DNA from: an uncultured Clostridia bacterium
GTDB lineage: Bacteria > Bacillota > Clostridia > Christensenellales > UBA1242
Assembly: GCA_944351415.1 (NCBI GenBank)
Contig: CALVPQ010000009.1
Span: 1 to 53,509, forward strand
Direction: 5' to 3'
Length of the DNA: 53,509 nucleotides
The notes under the pieces were generated by a model that was not told the origin of the DNA, did no database searches, and worked only from the letters and a program-made list of their open reading frames with translations. This document shows, one piece after another, positions 24,217 through 33,546 of the stretch (its first letter is position 1; each line of letters starts with the position of its first letter). Made by a program: the position numbers and the translations under genes.

Positions 24217-26367
24217 TTATTCTTTTTCAATCCCTTTCATAGTGAGAGATATTCTCTTTTTAGGAATGTCAACTGATAAAACTTTAACATCTACTCTGTC
24301 GCCAACCTTTAAAACTTCGCTTGGGTGTTTGATAAATGCATCTGAAATTTGGCTTATATGAACAAGCCCATCTTGGTGAACACCAATATCTACGAATGCA
24401 CCAAAATCTACTACATTACGCACAACACCTGAAAAAACCATTCCCTCCTTAAGGTCTTCAAGAGTGATAACATCACTTCTTAATACCGGTTTTGGCATAC
24501 TTTCACGAATATCACGACCTGGTTTTAAAAGCTCGTTTGTGATGTCGTTAAGAGTTGGCAAACCTATCTCACATTCCTTTGCAACCTTATCTTCACCTTT
24601 TAATTTGATTAGATTTGGAAGATTCGCAATATTTCCATTTTTAACGTCTTCTTCACTCATATCAAAGAGTTTTAAAAGTTTTCTTGTTGCAATATAACTT
24701 TCTGGGTGAACAGCGGTGTTATCAAGAATTTCATCGCCACCTACAACTCGAAGGAAACCTGCACACTGCTCGAATGCTTTTGGACCTAGTTTTGATACCT
24801 TTAAGAGCTCTTCTCTGTTCTTAAAGCCTTTTACTTTTGCCCTATAATCCACTATATTCTTAGCTATAGACATATTAAGCCCTGATACATAGCTTAAAAG
24901 TGATGGGCTTGCTGTGTTTAGGTCTACCCCTACACTGTTTACACAATCTTCTACCACCCCTGTTAACACCTCTGTAAGACGATTTTGTGGCATATCATGT
25001 TGATATTGACCTACCCCTATTGATTTAACGTCAATCTTTATAAGTTCGGCAAGTGGGTCTTGAAGTCTTCTTGCAATTGAAACCGCTGACCTGAGTGAAA
25101 CGTCGTAATCTGGAAATTCTTCAGCACCAAGTTTTGATGCTGAGTAAACTGACGCACCAGCTTCGCTTACAACTGCATAGCTTACTGGGCGTGAAACATG
25201 TTTAATAAGTTCCGCAACAAATATTTCAGCCTCTTTTGATGCTGTTCCATTGCCAATTGAAATAATATCTACTCTATCTTTTTCTATAAGTTTTTTAAGC
25301 TTTTCTATTGACTCTTCGGTTTTTGATTGTGGTGGTGTTGGGTATACAACTGCTGTGTCTAGCACATTGCCATTTGTATCAATAACTGCAATCTTGCAAC
25401 CTGTTCTATAGGCTGGGTCTAAACCCATTATAACATTATTTTTTAGAGGCGCTTCCATAAGAAGTGGTTTTAGGTTCACTTCAAACATCTTAATTGCTTG
25501 TTCGTCTGCTCTGTCAGTTAAATTATTGCGACATTCACGTTCTAGTGCTGGAAATAAAAGTCTGTCATAACTATCTTGCAAGGTCTCTTCTATAAGTTTA
25601 TCGGTGTCTGGGTTGTTCTTCTTGAAATACTTATAAATAACCTTCATGGTAAGCTCTGGATTTATTTCAATTTCAACCTTTAGGCACTTTTCCTTTTCTC
25701 CACGATTGATTGCAAGTATACGGTGGCTTGGCAACATTTTAACTTCTTGTTTGAAACCATTATACATCTCATAAGTTGGGCTGTTTTCGTTTTCGACAAG
25801 TTCGCACTTTATAAATGCCTTATTCTCGAGTAGCTCACGAAGCTCCTTGCGAAGTTCTGCATTGTCTGACACTCTTTCTGCAACAATATCTTTTGCACCT
25901 TGAATTGCCTCGTCAACATTCTTAACTTCTTCTGTGATATATTTTTCAGCTTCCTTTAAAATTTGGTATGATTTAGACTGAGCTTGCAAAATATCAGCAA
26001 GTCCTTCAAGCCCTTTTGCAATTGCGACTGATGCCCTTGTTTTTCTCTTTGGTTTATAAGGTCTATAAATATCTTCAACTTCTGTTAAAGTTTTTGCATT
26101 CTCTAGAGCTAATTTTATCTCTTCAGTCCACTTACCCTGCTCGGTTATTGCCTTTTCAACTTTCGCCTTTTCATCGTTTAAATTTCGCAAATACTTAAGT
26201 CTATCGGCAAAAGCTCTTAGTGTTTGGTCATCGCAAGTGCCGTGCATTTCCTTTCTATAACGTGCAATAAATGGTATTGTGCAACCTTCATCAAGAAGGT
26301 TTATAATATTCTGTGAATACTCCTGTTTTAAGCCAAATTCTTGGGCAAGAGTGGTTGTTATATCCAT
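24217..26367 (-). CDS. tex: Tex-family RNA-binding transcription accessory protein
   Basis: Tex proteins bind nucleic acid and affect transcription and stress tolerance. The 716-residue product shows the usual order: N-terminal helical domain (FIARYRKEMHGTCDDQTLRAF near 33), LTEVEDIYRPYKPKRKTRA, and the YqgF/RNase H-like domain with IMGLDPAYRTGCKIAVID near 315. The HhH region (SIGVGQYQHDM, then GLNMSIAKNIVDYR and LGPKAFEQCAGFLRV) follows. The C-terminal S1 domain (GMVFSGVVRNVVDFGAFVDIG) ends near 710. The start codon overlaps the stop of the preceding gene in a TAATG arrangement. Confidence 0.96.
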   Translation of the reverse strand: MDITTTLAQEFGLKQEYSQNIINLLDEGCTIPFIARYRKEMHGTCDDQTLRAFADRLKYLRNLNDEKAKVEKAITEQGKWTEEIKLALENAKTLTEVEDIYRPYKPKRKTRASVAIAKGLEGLADILQAQSKSYQILKEAEKYITEEVKNVDEAIQGAKDIVAERVSDNAELRKELRELLENKAFIKCELVENENSPTYEMYNGFKQEVKMLPSHRILAINRGEKEKCLKVEIEINPELTMKVIYKYFKKNNPDTDKLIEETLQDSYDRLLFPALERECRNNLTDRADEQAIKMFEVNLKPLLMEAPLKNNVIMGLDPAYRTGCKIAVIDTNGNVLDTAVVYPTPPQSKTEESIEKLKKLIEKDRVDIISIGNGTASKEAEIFVAELIKHVSRPVSYAVVSEAGASVYSASKLGAEEFPDYDVSLRSAVSIARRLQDPLAELIKIDVKSIGVGQYQHDMPQNRLTEVLTGVVEDCVNSVGVDLNTASPSLLSYVSGLNMSIAKNIVDYRAKVKGFKNREELLKVSKLGPKAFEQCAGFLRVVGGDEILDNTAVHPESYIATRKLLKLFDMSEEDVKNGNIANLPNLIKLKGEDKVAKECEIGLPTLNDITNELLKPGRDIRESMPKPVLRSDVITLEDLKEGMVFSGVVRNVVDFGAFVDIGVHQDGLVHISQISDAFIKHPSEVLKVGDRVDVKVLSVDIPKKRISLTMKGIEKE

Positions 26368-27326
26368 TAAATTTTCTCCTTTATCTTTTTTACTATTTTT
26401 ATTACTTTTTCTCGCAGTGGCAAAAAGTTAGCATTATCTATAAACACCTGCTTATCAAATATATTTGAAAGTGGCTCTAAAATGCTCATCTCAATTTCAA
26501 GACAGTCTTCTGCTTGTTTGTAACATAGTGAGTTTAATAGCAGACTATCATCAATTAACGAGCTATCATGCATAAGATTTGAAGTGTTTAATTTTGCCAG
26601 CTTTCCCTGCGCAAGCATATTAATATTATAGCATCTTCCACTTGAAAAACAAAATTTTAAATCGTTATAAATAAAATTATATAAATTTATTGCACCTCTT
26701 CCCTCTTCTCCATCGCTAATCGGAGAAAAAATACAAGTTTCTTCATACTGTTTTATCAGTTTTTGGTCGTCTTTATCTATATAATTAAGTCCATATAAAT
26801 AACACTTTCTATCAAGAAAACCATAACTTTCAAGAAGCTCTAATGGTGAGCATTTGTATATATTTGCCACTTTTCCAAGCTCTTCTAGTGTTTGTCCGAG
26901 CTTAAATAAAAGTGGAGTGTCTGTTCTTGCTGAAAAGTCTGCAATATCATTTAAAAAACTCTGATTTACATCTGCTAGGCTTTCTATCTCTAGCAAAACA
27001 CGATTTCCTAGAAAAGCAGAAGTTGGCATTGAATTATATAGGCTTGCATCAACTATCTCTTTGCCAGTAAGTCCATATTTTTCAAGTGAATTCACACCAT
27101 AGCCAAAGGAAGGAACTTTGATAAAAAGTTCTTTTACCCCTGCCATTTTATTTTTTAAAACTGCATAATCTATAAGAATTGATAAATCTTCTTGCGAAAG
27201 TTCTTTTGAAATTTTTTGGTATAAATCTTGGTCTAAAACAAAAAATTCACTTAGTGAAGAATAAAGTCCATCACAATAAAAATTTGAAAAGCCACTTAGC
27301 AGCACCTTATTTTCTTGTCTTTGCAT
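26367..27326 (-). CDS. Degenerate amidohydrolase-like protein lacking metal ligands
   Basis: I do not recognise this 319-residue protein with certainty. Residues 136-220 follow the pattern of the second half of metal-dependent amidohydrolases: a strand then QTLEELGKVANIYKCSPLEL, then YGFLDRKCYLYGLNYIDKDD, then CIFSPISDGEEGRGAINLY. In true enzymes these carry His ligands (HxxET before the helix, then the His of the AHAVHL-type segment). Here they read LFKLGQT and YLYGLN, with no His. The C-terminus (FDKQVFIDNANFLPLREKVIKIVKKIKEKI) also fits the end of that family. It would therefore be a catalytically inactive relative. It is coupled to tex by a 1-bp overlap. Confidence 0.5.
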   Translation of the reverse strand: MQRQENKVLLSGFSNFYCDGLYSSLSEFFVLDQDLYQKISKELSQEDLSILIDYAVLKNKMAGVKELFIKVPSFGYGVNSLEKYGLTGKEIVDASLYNSMPTSAFLGNRVLLEIESLADVNQSFLNDIADFSARTDTPLLFKLGQTLEELGKVANIYKCSPLELLESYGFLDRKCYLYGLNYIDKDDQKLIKQYEETCIFSPISDGEEGRGAINLYNFIYNDLKFCFSSGRCYNINMLAQGKLAKLNTSNLMHDSSLIDDSLLLNSLCYKQAEDCLEIEMSILEPLSNIFDKQVFIDNANFLPLREKVIKIVKKIKEKI

Positions 27327-27375
27327 AAAACCCCTATTTTTTACCTATTATACAATAAATGGAGATTTTTGGCAA

Positions 27376-28566
27376 ATGAAAGAAAGGGTTATTTTGCATT
27401 CTGACGTAAATAATTTCTTCGCCTCGGTTGAGTGTGTGACGCGACCTGAGCTTAAAGATAAGCCTGTTGCTGTGACCGGAAATCCTGAAAAGCGTAATGG
27501 CATTATTCTTGCTAAAAATGAAATTGCAAAAAGCTATGGTGTTAAAACAGCACAAACTATAGGAGAAGCGAAGGCATTATGCCCTGGGCTTATATGTTTG
27601 CCACCGCATTATGACATTTACGAGGAGATAAGTTTGCAGCTGCATGGTTTATATCTTAATTACACCAATTTTGTTGAACCGCTTGGGCTTGATGAGTGTT
27701 GGCTTGATGTGACTGATAGTCTTAGATACCTTAAAATGACTGGCAAAGAGATAGCTGATGAAATTCGTAAAAAAGTTAAAGATAAGTTTGGCTTTACCGT
27801 GTCGGTTGGTGTGTCGTTTTCTAAAATCTTTGCAAAACTTGGCTCTGATATGCATAAACCTGACCGAACAACAGAGATTTTAAAAAGTAAATTTAAAGAG
27901 ATAACTTATCCACTGCCACTTAATTCTATAATTGGAATTGGAAGACGGCTTGAAAAGAAATTTTCTTCTATTGATGTTAATACCATTGGCGACTTTGTTG
28001 AACTTGATGATGACTATCTTGATGGAATCATGGGTATAACTGGACTTAGGCTTAAACAAGACCTTTTGGGAGTAAGGCAAGAGCCTGTTGCCGATTATTA
28101 CACCCTTCCTCCGCCAAAAAGTATTGGTAATGGCACGACAACATTAAAAGACATTGTGACACGAGATGATGTTAAAAAAGTTGTTTATTTTCTTGCTGAA
28201 AAGGTGTCTTATAGACTTATTAAGCACAAAGTTAAGGCTGGTGTTTTATCTATCACTATTAAAGATAAAGACCTTAAAACTTATCATAAAAGTCAAAAAA
28301 CTGTTCCAACAAATAAAATTGATGAGATTGCAAATGGTTGTCTTGCACTTGCTGATAAGATATGGAAATATAACTATCCATTACGAGCCATACGAATTAA
28401 AGGTTCTATGCTTACAAGGGCAGATGTATGGCAGATTAGTATGTTTGATGAGGTTAAGGCAGATTTTTCTCAGACTGTTAAATTTATAAACGACAAATAT
28501 GGAAAGATTGAACTTGCCTCAAATATGGCTGACTTTATCAATAAAAACTCTCACCCCCAAGAATGA
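27376..28566 (+). CDS. dinB: DNA polymerase IV (Y-family translesion polymerase)
   Basis: The 396-residue protein has the Y-family palm residues: HSDVNNFFASVE at the N-terminus (first catalytic Asp) and EPLGLDECWLDVT near residue 100 (the catalytic Asp-Glu pair). The conserved SVGVSFSKIFAKLGSDMHKPD follows near 140, and the helix-hairpin-helix thumb (PLNSIIGIGRRLEKKF) near 180. The little-finger domain covers about residues 235-350. It copies damaged DNA with low fidelity. The C-terminus has no obvious sliding-clamp box beyond QISMFDEVKAD, which could serve as one. The gene is divergent from the tex pair. Confidence 0.94.
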   Translation: MKERVILHSDVNNFFASVECVTRPELKDKPVAVTGNPEKRNGIILAKNEIAKSYGVKTAQTIGEAKALCPGLICLPPHYDIYEEISLQLHGLYLNYTNFVEPLGLDECWLDVTDSLRYLKMTGKEIADEIRKKVKDKFGFTVSVGVSFSKIFAKLGSDMHKPDRTTEILKSKFKEITYPLPLNSIIGIGRRLEKKFSSIDVNTIGDFVELDDDYLDGIMGITGLRLKQDLLGVRQEPVADYYTLPPPKSIGNGTTTLKDIVTRDDVKKVVYFLAEKVSYRLIKHKVKAGVLSITIKDKDLKTYHKSQKTVPTNKIDEIANGCLALADKIWKYNYPLRAIRIKGSMLTRADVWQISMFDEVKADFSQTVKFINDKYGKIELASNMADFINKNSHPQE

Positions 28567-28655
28567 ATTTCTATAAATTTAAAAAGATAAAAAAGAATTA
28601 AGGCATAAAAAGGACAAAAAATGGCAAAGATTCTTATTATTATTTCATTTTTACT

Positions 28656-28683
28656 TTGATTTTATGAAAATTTGTAATATACT
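28656..28683 (+). promoter_or_regulatory. Predicted promoter of the degV-family gene
   Basis: TTGATT (28656-28661) and TATACT (28678-28683) are 16 bases apart. It lies about 100 bp before the start codon at 28786; nothing else recognisable is in the 28567-28785 gap. Confidence 0.5.
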
Positions 28684-28785
28684 TAATATAGAATTTAGCT
28701 ATTTTACAATCTAACCAAAACATAAAATTTTACAATTCAATTCTAATGTTAAAGAATATATAATAAAATAAATTAGGAGATTATA

Positions 28786-29613
28786 ATGAAATATCAAATT
28801 TTAGTTGATAGCGCCTCAGACCTTTTGAGTGACTATATTAAAGATGAAAATATTGGGTTTAAAGTTATTCCATTAACAATAAATGTTAATGACAAGGAAT
28901 ATGTTGATAACGACGAACTTAATGTTGAAGAGATGCTTAAGGATATGCATGCTTCAAAGAAAAATTCTTCTGCTTGCCCTGCTCCTGAATCTTTCTTGCA
29001 GGAATTTGATAATGCCGAATATACTTTTATTGTGACGATTACTTCTAAACTTTCTGGTTGCTATAATGCTGCTTGTGTGGCTAAACAATCCTATTCAAAA
29101 CCTGAAAACATACATGTTATAGACTCTAAGCAAGTTAGCGGAACGGAAATACTTCTTGTTGACAAGCTTGTTGAACTTATAAAACAAAACCTTTCTTTTG
29201 AAGAAATAAAGAAAGCAATTGATGAATATAGAGACAAAAAAAGCCTTTATTTTATCTTGCAAAAATTTGACAATCTTGTGAATAATGGAAGAATGAGTAG
29301 AATTGCAGGCCTTATTGCAAGCACACTTGTTATTCGCCCTATCTGTATAGCTCACGAAGGTGAAATTAAAATGGCAAAAAAGATTATTGGAATTAAAAAC
29401 GCCTTTGCAAAACTTGTGCAGATGATTGTGGAAAAAGCAAAAGACTTCTCTAAAGAAACTCTTATCATTACACACTGTTTGGCTGAAGACGAAGCAAAGA
29501 TAATAAAGTCTGACATTGAAAAAAAATGTAATTTTAAAGAGATTAGGATTCTTCCGATGCGCGGACTTTGCTCATATTATGCCCTTGAAAAAGGTGTGAT
29601 TGTTTGCCATTAA
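28786..29613 (+). CDS. DegV-family fatty-acid-binding protein
   Basis: The 275-residue protein has the DegV N-terminus (ILVDSASDLL), then SSACPAPESFLQEF. FIVTITSKLSGCYNAACVAK (the fatty-acid-contact loop region) follows near residue 85 and NNGRMSRIAGLIAS near 165. The C-terminal domain contains LIITHCLAEDEA. FakB-type DegV proteins hold a fatty acid for phosphorylation by FakA; no fakA is present in the window. It has an AGGAG site and its own promoter and terminator. Confidence 0.92.
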   Translation: MKYQILVDSASDLLSDYIKDENIGFKVIPLTINVNDKEYVDNDELNVEEMLKDMHASKKNSSACPAPESFLQEFDNAEYTFIVTITSKLSGCYNAACVAKQSYSKPENIHVIDSKQVSGTEILLVDKLVELIKQNLSFEEIKKAIDEYRDKKSLYFILQKFDNLVNNGRMSRIAGLIASTLVIRPICIAHEGEIKMAKKIIGIKNAFAKLVQMIVEKAKDFSKETLIITHCLAEDEAKIIKSDIEKKCNFKEIRILPMRGLCSYYALEKGVIVCH

Positions 29614-29667
29614 AATCATGGAACAATCTATAGACCGAGATAATTCTTCTATAAATATATTACACAC

Positions 29668-29699
29668 AAAAAAACGTTAGCGGGTGCTAACGTTTTTTT
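29668..29699. terminator. Bidirectional terminator
   Basis: A 14-bp perfect stem (29668-29681 with 29686-29699, loop GGGT) has A and T runs on either side. It ends the degV-family gene and the converging membrane protein gene. Confidence 0.85.
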
Positions 29700-29750
29700 A
29701 TTTATGAAAAATGTTGATGAGTGTTTCTTTATAAGCACAAAAGTGATTAT

Positions 29751-30263
29751 CTATATATTTTCTTTTGGTTTCTCTTCTGGTGTAGTTTCATTGATTGGGG
29801 CTTCTGAAACTTCTTTGATTTCTTTGTTTTGACTTTCTTCTCTTGTTTCTTCGTTTGACTTGATTTCTGCTGTAGTTTCCATTTTCATTTTTAAAAGTTT
29901 AGTTACAAGAAGCATTACAACTATGCTAAGTTCCGCAAAAGCTGAAATTAAAACCGCTTCTGAAGTGACAGTTATAATATCAAGAACTTTACCTACAATA
30001 GTAAGCACAATTACCACAAAAATGTTTGTAACGTAAAAAGCAATTTCCAATTTTTCATATTTTTTCTTTGAAAAGAAATTGTAAATAATTATTGCAACAC
30101 ACAAAATAGAACTTATTAATAAAAAAGTAAATGTTAATATAGGAAACAATCTATTGTCAAAACGAAAAATCCATGTTCCTATAATTGTAAAAACAAAACT
30201 AAATAGACTTACAAAAGCTAGAATATATATAATGTCTAATACATTTTTCTTTGTAAAATTCAT
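29751..30263 (-). CDS. Hypothetical four-helix membrane protein with an acidic tail
   Basis: The 170-residue protein has membrane segments at about residues 10-32, 38-62, 72-95 and 100-122. A cytoplasmic-looking tail of about 45 residues, rich in Glu, Lys, Thr and Asn, follows and ends in EEKPKENI. No family recognised. It lies 69 bp after the trxB start region on the same strand, but has its own start region; a functional link with trxB is not evident. Confidence 0.55.
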   Translation of the reverse strand: MNFTKKNVLDIIYILAFVSLFSFVFTIIGTWIFRFDNRLFPILTFTFLLISSILCVAIIIYNFFSKKKYEKLEIAFYVTNIFVVIVLTIVGKVLDIITVTSEAVLISAFAELSIVVMLLVTKLLKMKMETTAEIKSNEETREESQNKEIKEVSEAPINETTPEEKPKENI

Positions 30264-30332
30264 AATATCACTCCTATAAATATAGTATACAACTTTTATA
30301 TTAAAAAATAAAATAAAATAACGTAATCTTAG

Positions 30333-31271
30333 TTATTTTTTCATAAGCACATATTTATTCGCTTCAGTGCCGGCGATTGCACCTTCTCCTACCGCTGTGG
30401 CAATCTGTTTTATTGTGTTTTCTCGCACATCTCCGCAGGCAAATACACCCTCTACACTTGTTTGCATCTTATCGTCTGTGATGATATAGCCATTTGGGTT
30501 GAGCGAGAGTTTGTCTTTTAAAATTTCGGTATCTGGTTTTCTGCCGATAGCAACAAAAACTGCATCAACATTAAGAGATTTTTCTTGTCCATTGTTATCG
30601 TAGATAAGTTTTTCAAGTTTATCGCTTCCTTCAATATTTTTTGATAAAGCATTTCTTAAAATCACAACATTTGTCTTGTCTTGCAAGTCATTTTCTGTAT
30701 AATTATGCAATTTTAAATAGCTCTTGGTAAGCACATAAACCTTATTGCAAATATTGGAAAGATAGAGTGCATCTGAAAAAGCTGAGTCGCCTGAGCCGAC
30801 GACTGCAACATCTTTACCTTTAAAAAAGTTGCCATCACAAAGAGCACAATAGCTTACACCCCTGCCTAAAAAATGCCTTTCCCCTTCAACATTAAGCTCT
30901 TTTGGGTGACTGCCCATTGCCAATATTATAGCCTTAGTTTTATATGTGTGATTTTTGCAAATAACTTCTTTGTCATCACTCTCTAGTTTATAGTCAACTA
31001 CTTCTTCCGGTTTAACCAGAATACCTAGGCTTTTTGCATGAGCTTTAAACTTATCAGCAAGCTCGTTTCCGCTAATTTTAGGAAAGCCTGCATAGTTTTC
31101 AATCTCGCCAATAAGGTTGAGTTGACCACCTATAACGAACTTTTCAAGCACTAAAATATCTCTTCCAGCACGCTTTGCATAAATAGCTGCAGAGATGCCT
31201 GCAACCCCACCGCCAACTATGATAATATCATAAATTTTATCGTCATTTTTTACGATTTCGCTATTACTCAT
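30333..31271 (-). CDS. trxB: Thioredoxin-disulfide reductase
   Basis: TrxB transfers electrons from NADPH through FAD to thioredoxin. The 312-residue product has the FAD motif IIVGGGVAGISAAIYA near residue 17, the redox-active CALC at 142-145 and the NADPH motif VVGSGDSAFSDAL near 157. The C-terminal FAD contact is GVFACGDVRENTIKQIATAVGEGAIAG. The usual CATC is here CALC, a common variant. No thioredoxin gene is present nearby. Confidence 0.94.
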   Translation of the reverse strand: MSNSEIVKNDDKIYDIIIVGGGVAGISAAIYAKRAGRDILVLEKFVIGGQLNLIGEIENYAGFPKISGNELADKFKAHAKSLGILVKPEEVVDYKLESDDKEVICKNHTYKTKAIILAMGSHPKELNVEGERHFLGRGVSYCALCDGNFFKGKDVAVVGSGDSAFSDALYLSNICNKVYVLTKSYLKLHNYTENDLQDKTNVVILRNALSKNIEGSDKLEKLIYDNNGQEKSLNVDAVFVAIGRKPDTEILKDKLSLNPNGYIITDDKMQTSVEGVFACGDVRENTIKQIATAVGEGAIAGTEANKYVLMKK

Positions 31272-31289
31272 TTTAATCTCCTACTATAT

Positions 31290-31319
31290 ATCATACTAAA
31301 AAAGACGACTTATTGTAAA
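31290..31319 (-). promoter_or_regulatory. Predicted promoter of trxB
   Basis: On the minus strand TTTACA (31319-31314) and TATGAT (31295-31290) are separated by 18 bases, just ahead of an AGGAG site and the trxB start. Confidence 0.5.
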
Positions 31320-31430
31320 GCAAATTCGCTAAGATTTTAGTGCTAAAAAATAGCAAAATTTTAGTTATTATTTTATGACCAATTGTGTTATATTAAAAAT
31401 CTATAGTAAAATTTAAACTTTTTTATATAA

Positions 31431-31460
31431 AAAAAGACAGCTTTGATATGCCGTCTTTTT
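31431..31460 (-). terminator. Terminator of the rplM-rpsI operon
   Basis: A stem of about 10 bp with one G-U pair (AAAGACGGC with GCTGTCTTT on the minus strand) is followed by a T-run, a few bases after the rpsI stop. Confidence 0.8.
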
Positions 31461-31467
31461 GAAAAAA

Positions 31468-31878
31468 TTATCTCTTTGAGAATTGAGAAGCTTTTCTGGC
31501 TTTCTTTAAACCATACTTCTTTCTTTCTTTCATTCTTGGGTCACGAGTGAGAAGCCCTGCTTCCTTAAGTTCTTTCTTATACATTTCATCAGCTTTTACA
31601 AGTGCTCTTGCAATACCATGACTGATTGCACCAGCTTGACCAGAAATTCCGCCGCCGATTACTTTTACTATAATGTCGTATTTATCACCTGAGTTTGTTA
31701 CATCAAATGGACGACGAGCAACTAAAAGAAGAGTGTCTCTTTGAAGATACTCACCCATATCTCTTCCATTAACAGTCCATTTGCCATTCCCTGGGAATAA
31801 TCTTACTCTTGCGATTGATTTTTTTCTTCTTCCAGTTGAGATAATTTGACTTGTTTTATTTGTCTTTTTCTCTGCCAT
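31468..31878 (-). CDS. rpsI: 30S ribosomal protein S9
   Basis: The 136-residue protein shows the S9 core: [61 protein letters not shown] and the C-terminal SQFSKR that reaches the ribosomal P site. It overlaps the rplM stop by 1 bp and forms the standard rplM-rpsI operon. Confidence 0.97.
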   Translation of the reverse strand: MAEKKTNKTSQIISTGRRKKSIARVRLFPGNGKWTVNGRDMGEYLQRDTLLLVARRPFDVTNSGDKYDIIVKVIGGGISGQAGAISHGIARALVKADEMYKKELKEAGLLTRDPRMKERKKYGLKKARKASQFSKR

Positions 31879-32321
31879 TATTCTCTAACTCCTTTTAATT
31901 CAACTTTTTCAGGTTGTTGAGCTTGTTGTTTGTGTTCTGCATCTTTATATACATGAAGTCTTGTGAATTGTTTTCTTCCAAGGCTTGTTTTTGGAAGCAT
32001 TCCTTTAACAGCAAGTTCTATTGCCTTTCTTGAATCTCTTTGCATAAGTGTGCCATAGTTTTCTTCTTTAAGACCGCCAACATAGCCTGTGTGCCATCTA
32101 TGCTTCTTGTCTATAAGTTTGTTACCTGTAAGCACAACTTTATCTGAGTTGATAACAATTACAAAGTCTCCACAATCTACGTGTGGTGTATAAATTGTTT
32201 TGTTCTTTCCTGTTAAGATGTCTGCAACCTGACTTGCAACACGACCAAGTGAAACATTTGCAGCATCTACTAAAAGCCATTTTCTTTCTATTTCTTCTGG
32301 CTTTGCCATATATGTTTTCAT
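31878..32321 (-). CDS. rplM: 50S ribosomal protein L13
   Basis: The 147-residue protein has the family start [20 protein letters not shown], then [48 protein letters not shown] and [13 protein letters not shown] start at ATG 32321 rather than GTG 32324, since GGAGG lies six bases upstream and the MKTYMA start is conserved. A leader of about 140 nt with hairpins precedes it. Confidence 0.97.
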   Translation of the reverse strand: MKTYMAKPEEIERKWLLVDAANVSLGRVASQVADILTGKNKTIYTPHVDCGDFVIVINSDKVVLTGNKLIDKKHRWHTGYVGGLKEENYGTLMQRDSRKAIELAVKGMLPKTSLGRKQFTRLHVYKDAEHKQQAQQPEKVELKGVRE

Positions 32322-32470
32322 CACTTTCCTCCGTAATAAAATCTATCTTTTTTAATTTAATTAAAGCAACTTAAACCTTCGGGATTTTATGTTACTTTTC
32401 CGCCCTAAAAGGCAAATTTTATTCACGGGGCTAGTGCAAACAAAAAACGCCTTGAATTTAAGACGTCTTT
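32322..32470 (-). promoter_or_regulatory. Structured 5' leader of rplM-rpsI (L13-leader-like)
   Basis: The predicted transcript starts near 32464 and runs about 140 nt before the rplM ATG. At the very 5' end ACGTCTT can pair with AAGGCGT (one G-U pair) followed by TTTTTTGTTT, a terminator-like hairpin. Further on, GCCTTTTAGGGC and nearby GC blocks can form more helices. Firmicutes rplM leaders are known autoregulatory targets, but I cannot confirm a match to that family by eye. Confidence 0.5.
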
Positions 32471-32499
32471 ATTTTATAAAATAACTATGAGTTTGTCAA
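32471..32499 (-). promoter_or_regulatory. Strong predicted promoter of rplM-rpsI
   Basis: On the minus strand TTGACA (32499-32494) and TAAAAT (32476-32471) are separated by 17 bases, as expected for a ribosomal protein operon. Confidence 0.75.
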
Positions 32500-32617
32500 G
32501 TGTTTTTACTAGATTTATATAATTTATTTTTATAAGATTTTTATTTTAAGCTGTTTTATTATCACTACTTTTTATTAAAATAAAACAAAAAATTTGCTTA
32601 CTTTATTTTTTCTTAAT

Positions 32618-33286
32618 TTATGCCTGAGTTTCTAAAAGCTCTTCTTCGCTTTGACGAGCTATTTCATTATCAGCATAAAAGCCTATAAGATAGTCAGTTA
32701 GCCTTGTATAGTATTCAATTTTATCTGATATTGCATCTTGCGCCATCTTTGCACATACGGCTTTTGCCCTTTCTTTGTAGGCATTGATTGCCGTGCTGTT
32801 GTTTCCACAAATTTTTATTGCTGTTTGCTCTATAAATTCAGGGGTAAACTTTTCTTCTGCCATCTCAAAATCATTTATACTATTTGTATAGTTTGTTTTG
32901 TCGTTATCTATATTAATTCCGCTGTTGCGACTATATTTCCCTACTTTAGCCTGCATTAATACTGCAACATTCATAAGGGAAGAAAGAGCTTCTTTATAAT
33001 TGCTTTTGCTTAGTTTAATTTCACTTGGAATACTGTTAATATATGCTTCCATACACTCTTGATGCGAAGCTATATCAAAGTATTTAGCATATTTTGGTAA
33101 TGATTTCATAACATTCTCAAAAAGTATATTTCCTTGTTCTTCCTTCGCTTTCTCCCCTTGAAGTAAGCGGCTGTTTTTCTTATAATTTGTTATTATTCCA
33201 TTACATAAAGCCAGGTATTCTTCTTCATCAATTTCTTTTTGGCTTAAAAGTTTTTTAGTGATGTCTTCTATGTATTTTACTTGCAT
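32618..33286 (-). CDS. Hypothetical soluble helical protein
   Basis: The 222-residue protein is predicted almost entirely helical, rich in Lys, Glu, Asn and Ala, without a signal peptide or membrane segment. Recognisable landmarks are ITNYKKNSRLLQGEKAKEEQ near residue 30 and AINAYKERAKAVCAKMAQDAI near 170. It ends in an acidic LLETQA tail. I find no family. ATG 33286 is chosen because AAAGGAG lies seven bases upstream; the ORF extends upstream to 33364 without a site. It is divergent from the surface-protein operon starting at 33426. Confidence 0.6.
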   Translation of the reverse strand: MQVKYIEDITKKLLSQKEIDEEEYLALCNGIITNYKKNSRLLQGEKAKEEQGNILFENVMKSLPKYAKYFDIASHQECMEAYINSIPSEIKLSKSNYKEALSSLMNVAVLMQAKVGKYSRNSGINIDNDKTNYTNSINDFEMAEEKFTPEFIEQTAIKICGNNSTAINAYKERAKAVCAKMAQDAISDKIEYYTRLTDYLIGFYADNEIARQSEEELLETQA

Positions 33287-33425
33287 TTTTTCTCCTTTGT
33301 TTATCACAATCTCATTATAGCAAAAGAAATTATAATATGCAAATAATTTTGCATAATTATGCATAAAAATTTATTATTATAACTTTGCACTATTGAAGAT
33401 TTTTTTTATTTTTTTAAAAAAAACG

Positions 33426-33454
33426 TTGACTTTCCCCTTATTATAATATATAAT
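33426..33454 (+). promoter_or_regulatory. Predicted promoter of the surface-protein operon
   Basis: TTGACT (33426-33431) and TATAAT (33449-33454) are separated by 17 bases. Transcription would begin near 33461, giving a 5' leader of about 85 nt before the small ORF and 283 nt before the 498-residue protein. Confidence 0.7.
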
Positions 33455-33546
33455 ACTTGTAGTTGATAAATATATACATTATTATATTTGCTGATTTGCA
33501 GTGACTTTGAAATTATTTGTCAATCATATTTAATTTAGGGGGTATT

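Noticed and set aside
28567-28785. Possible small gene or RNA between dinB and the degV-family gene
   Set aside because: Only short ORFs without sites; beyond the predicted promoter I see no structure.
33517-33546. Start of the small leader ORF at 33517
   Set aside because: No ribosome binding site there; AGGGGG lies before ATG 33547.
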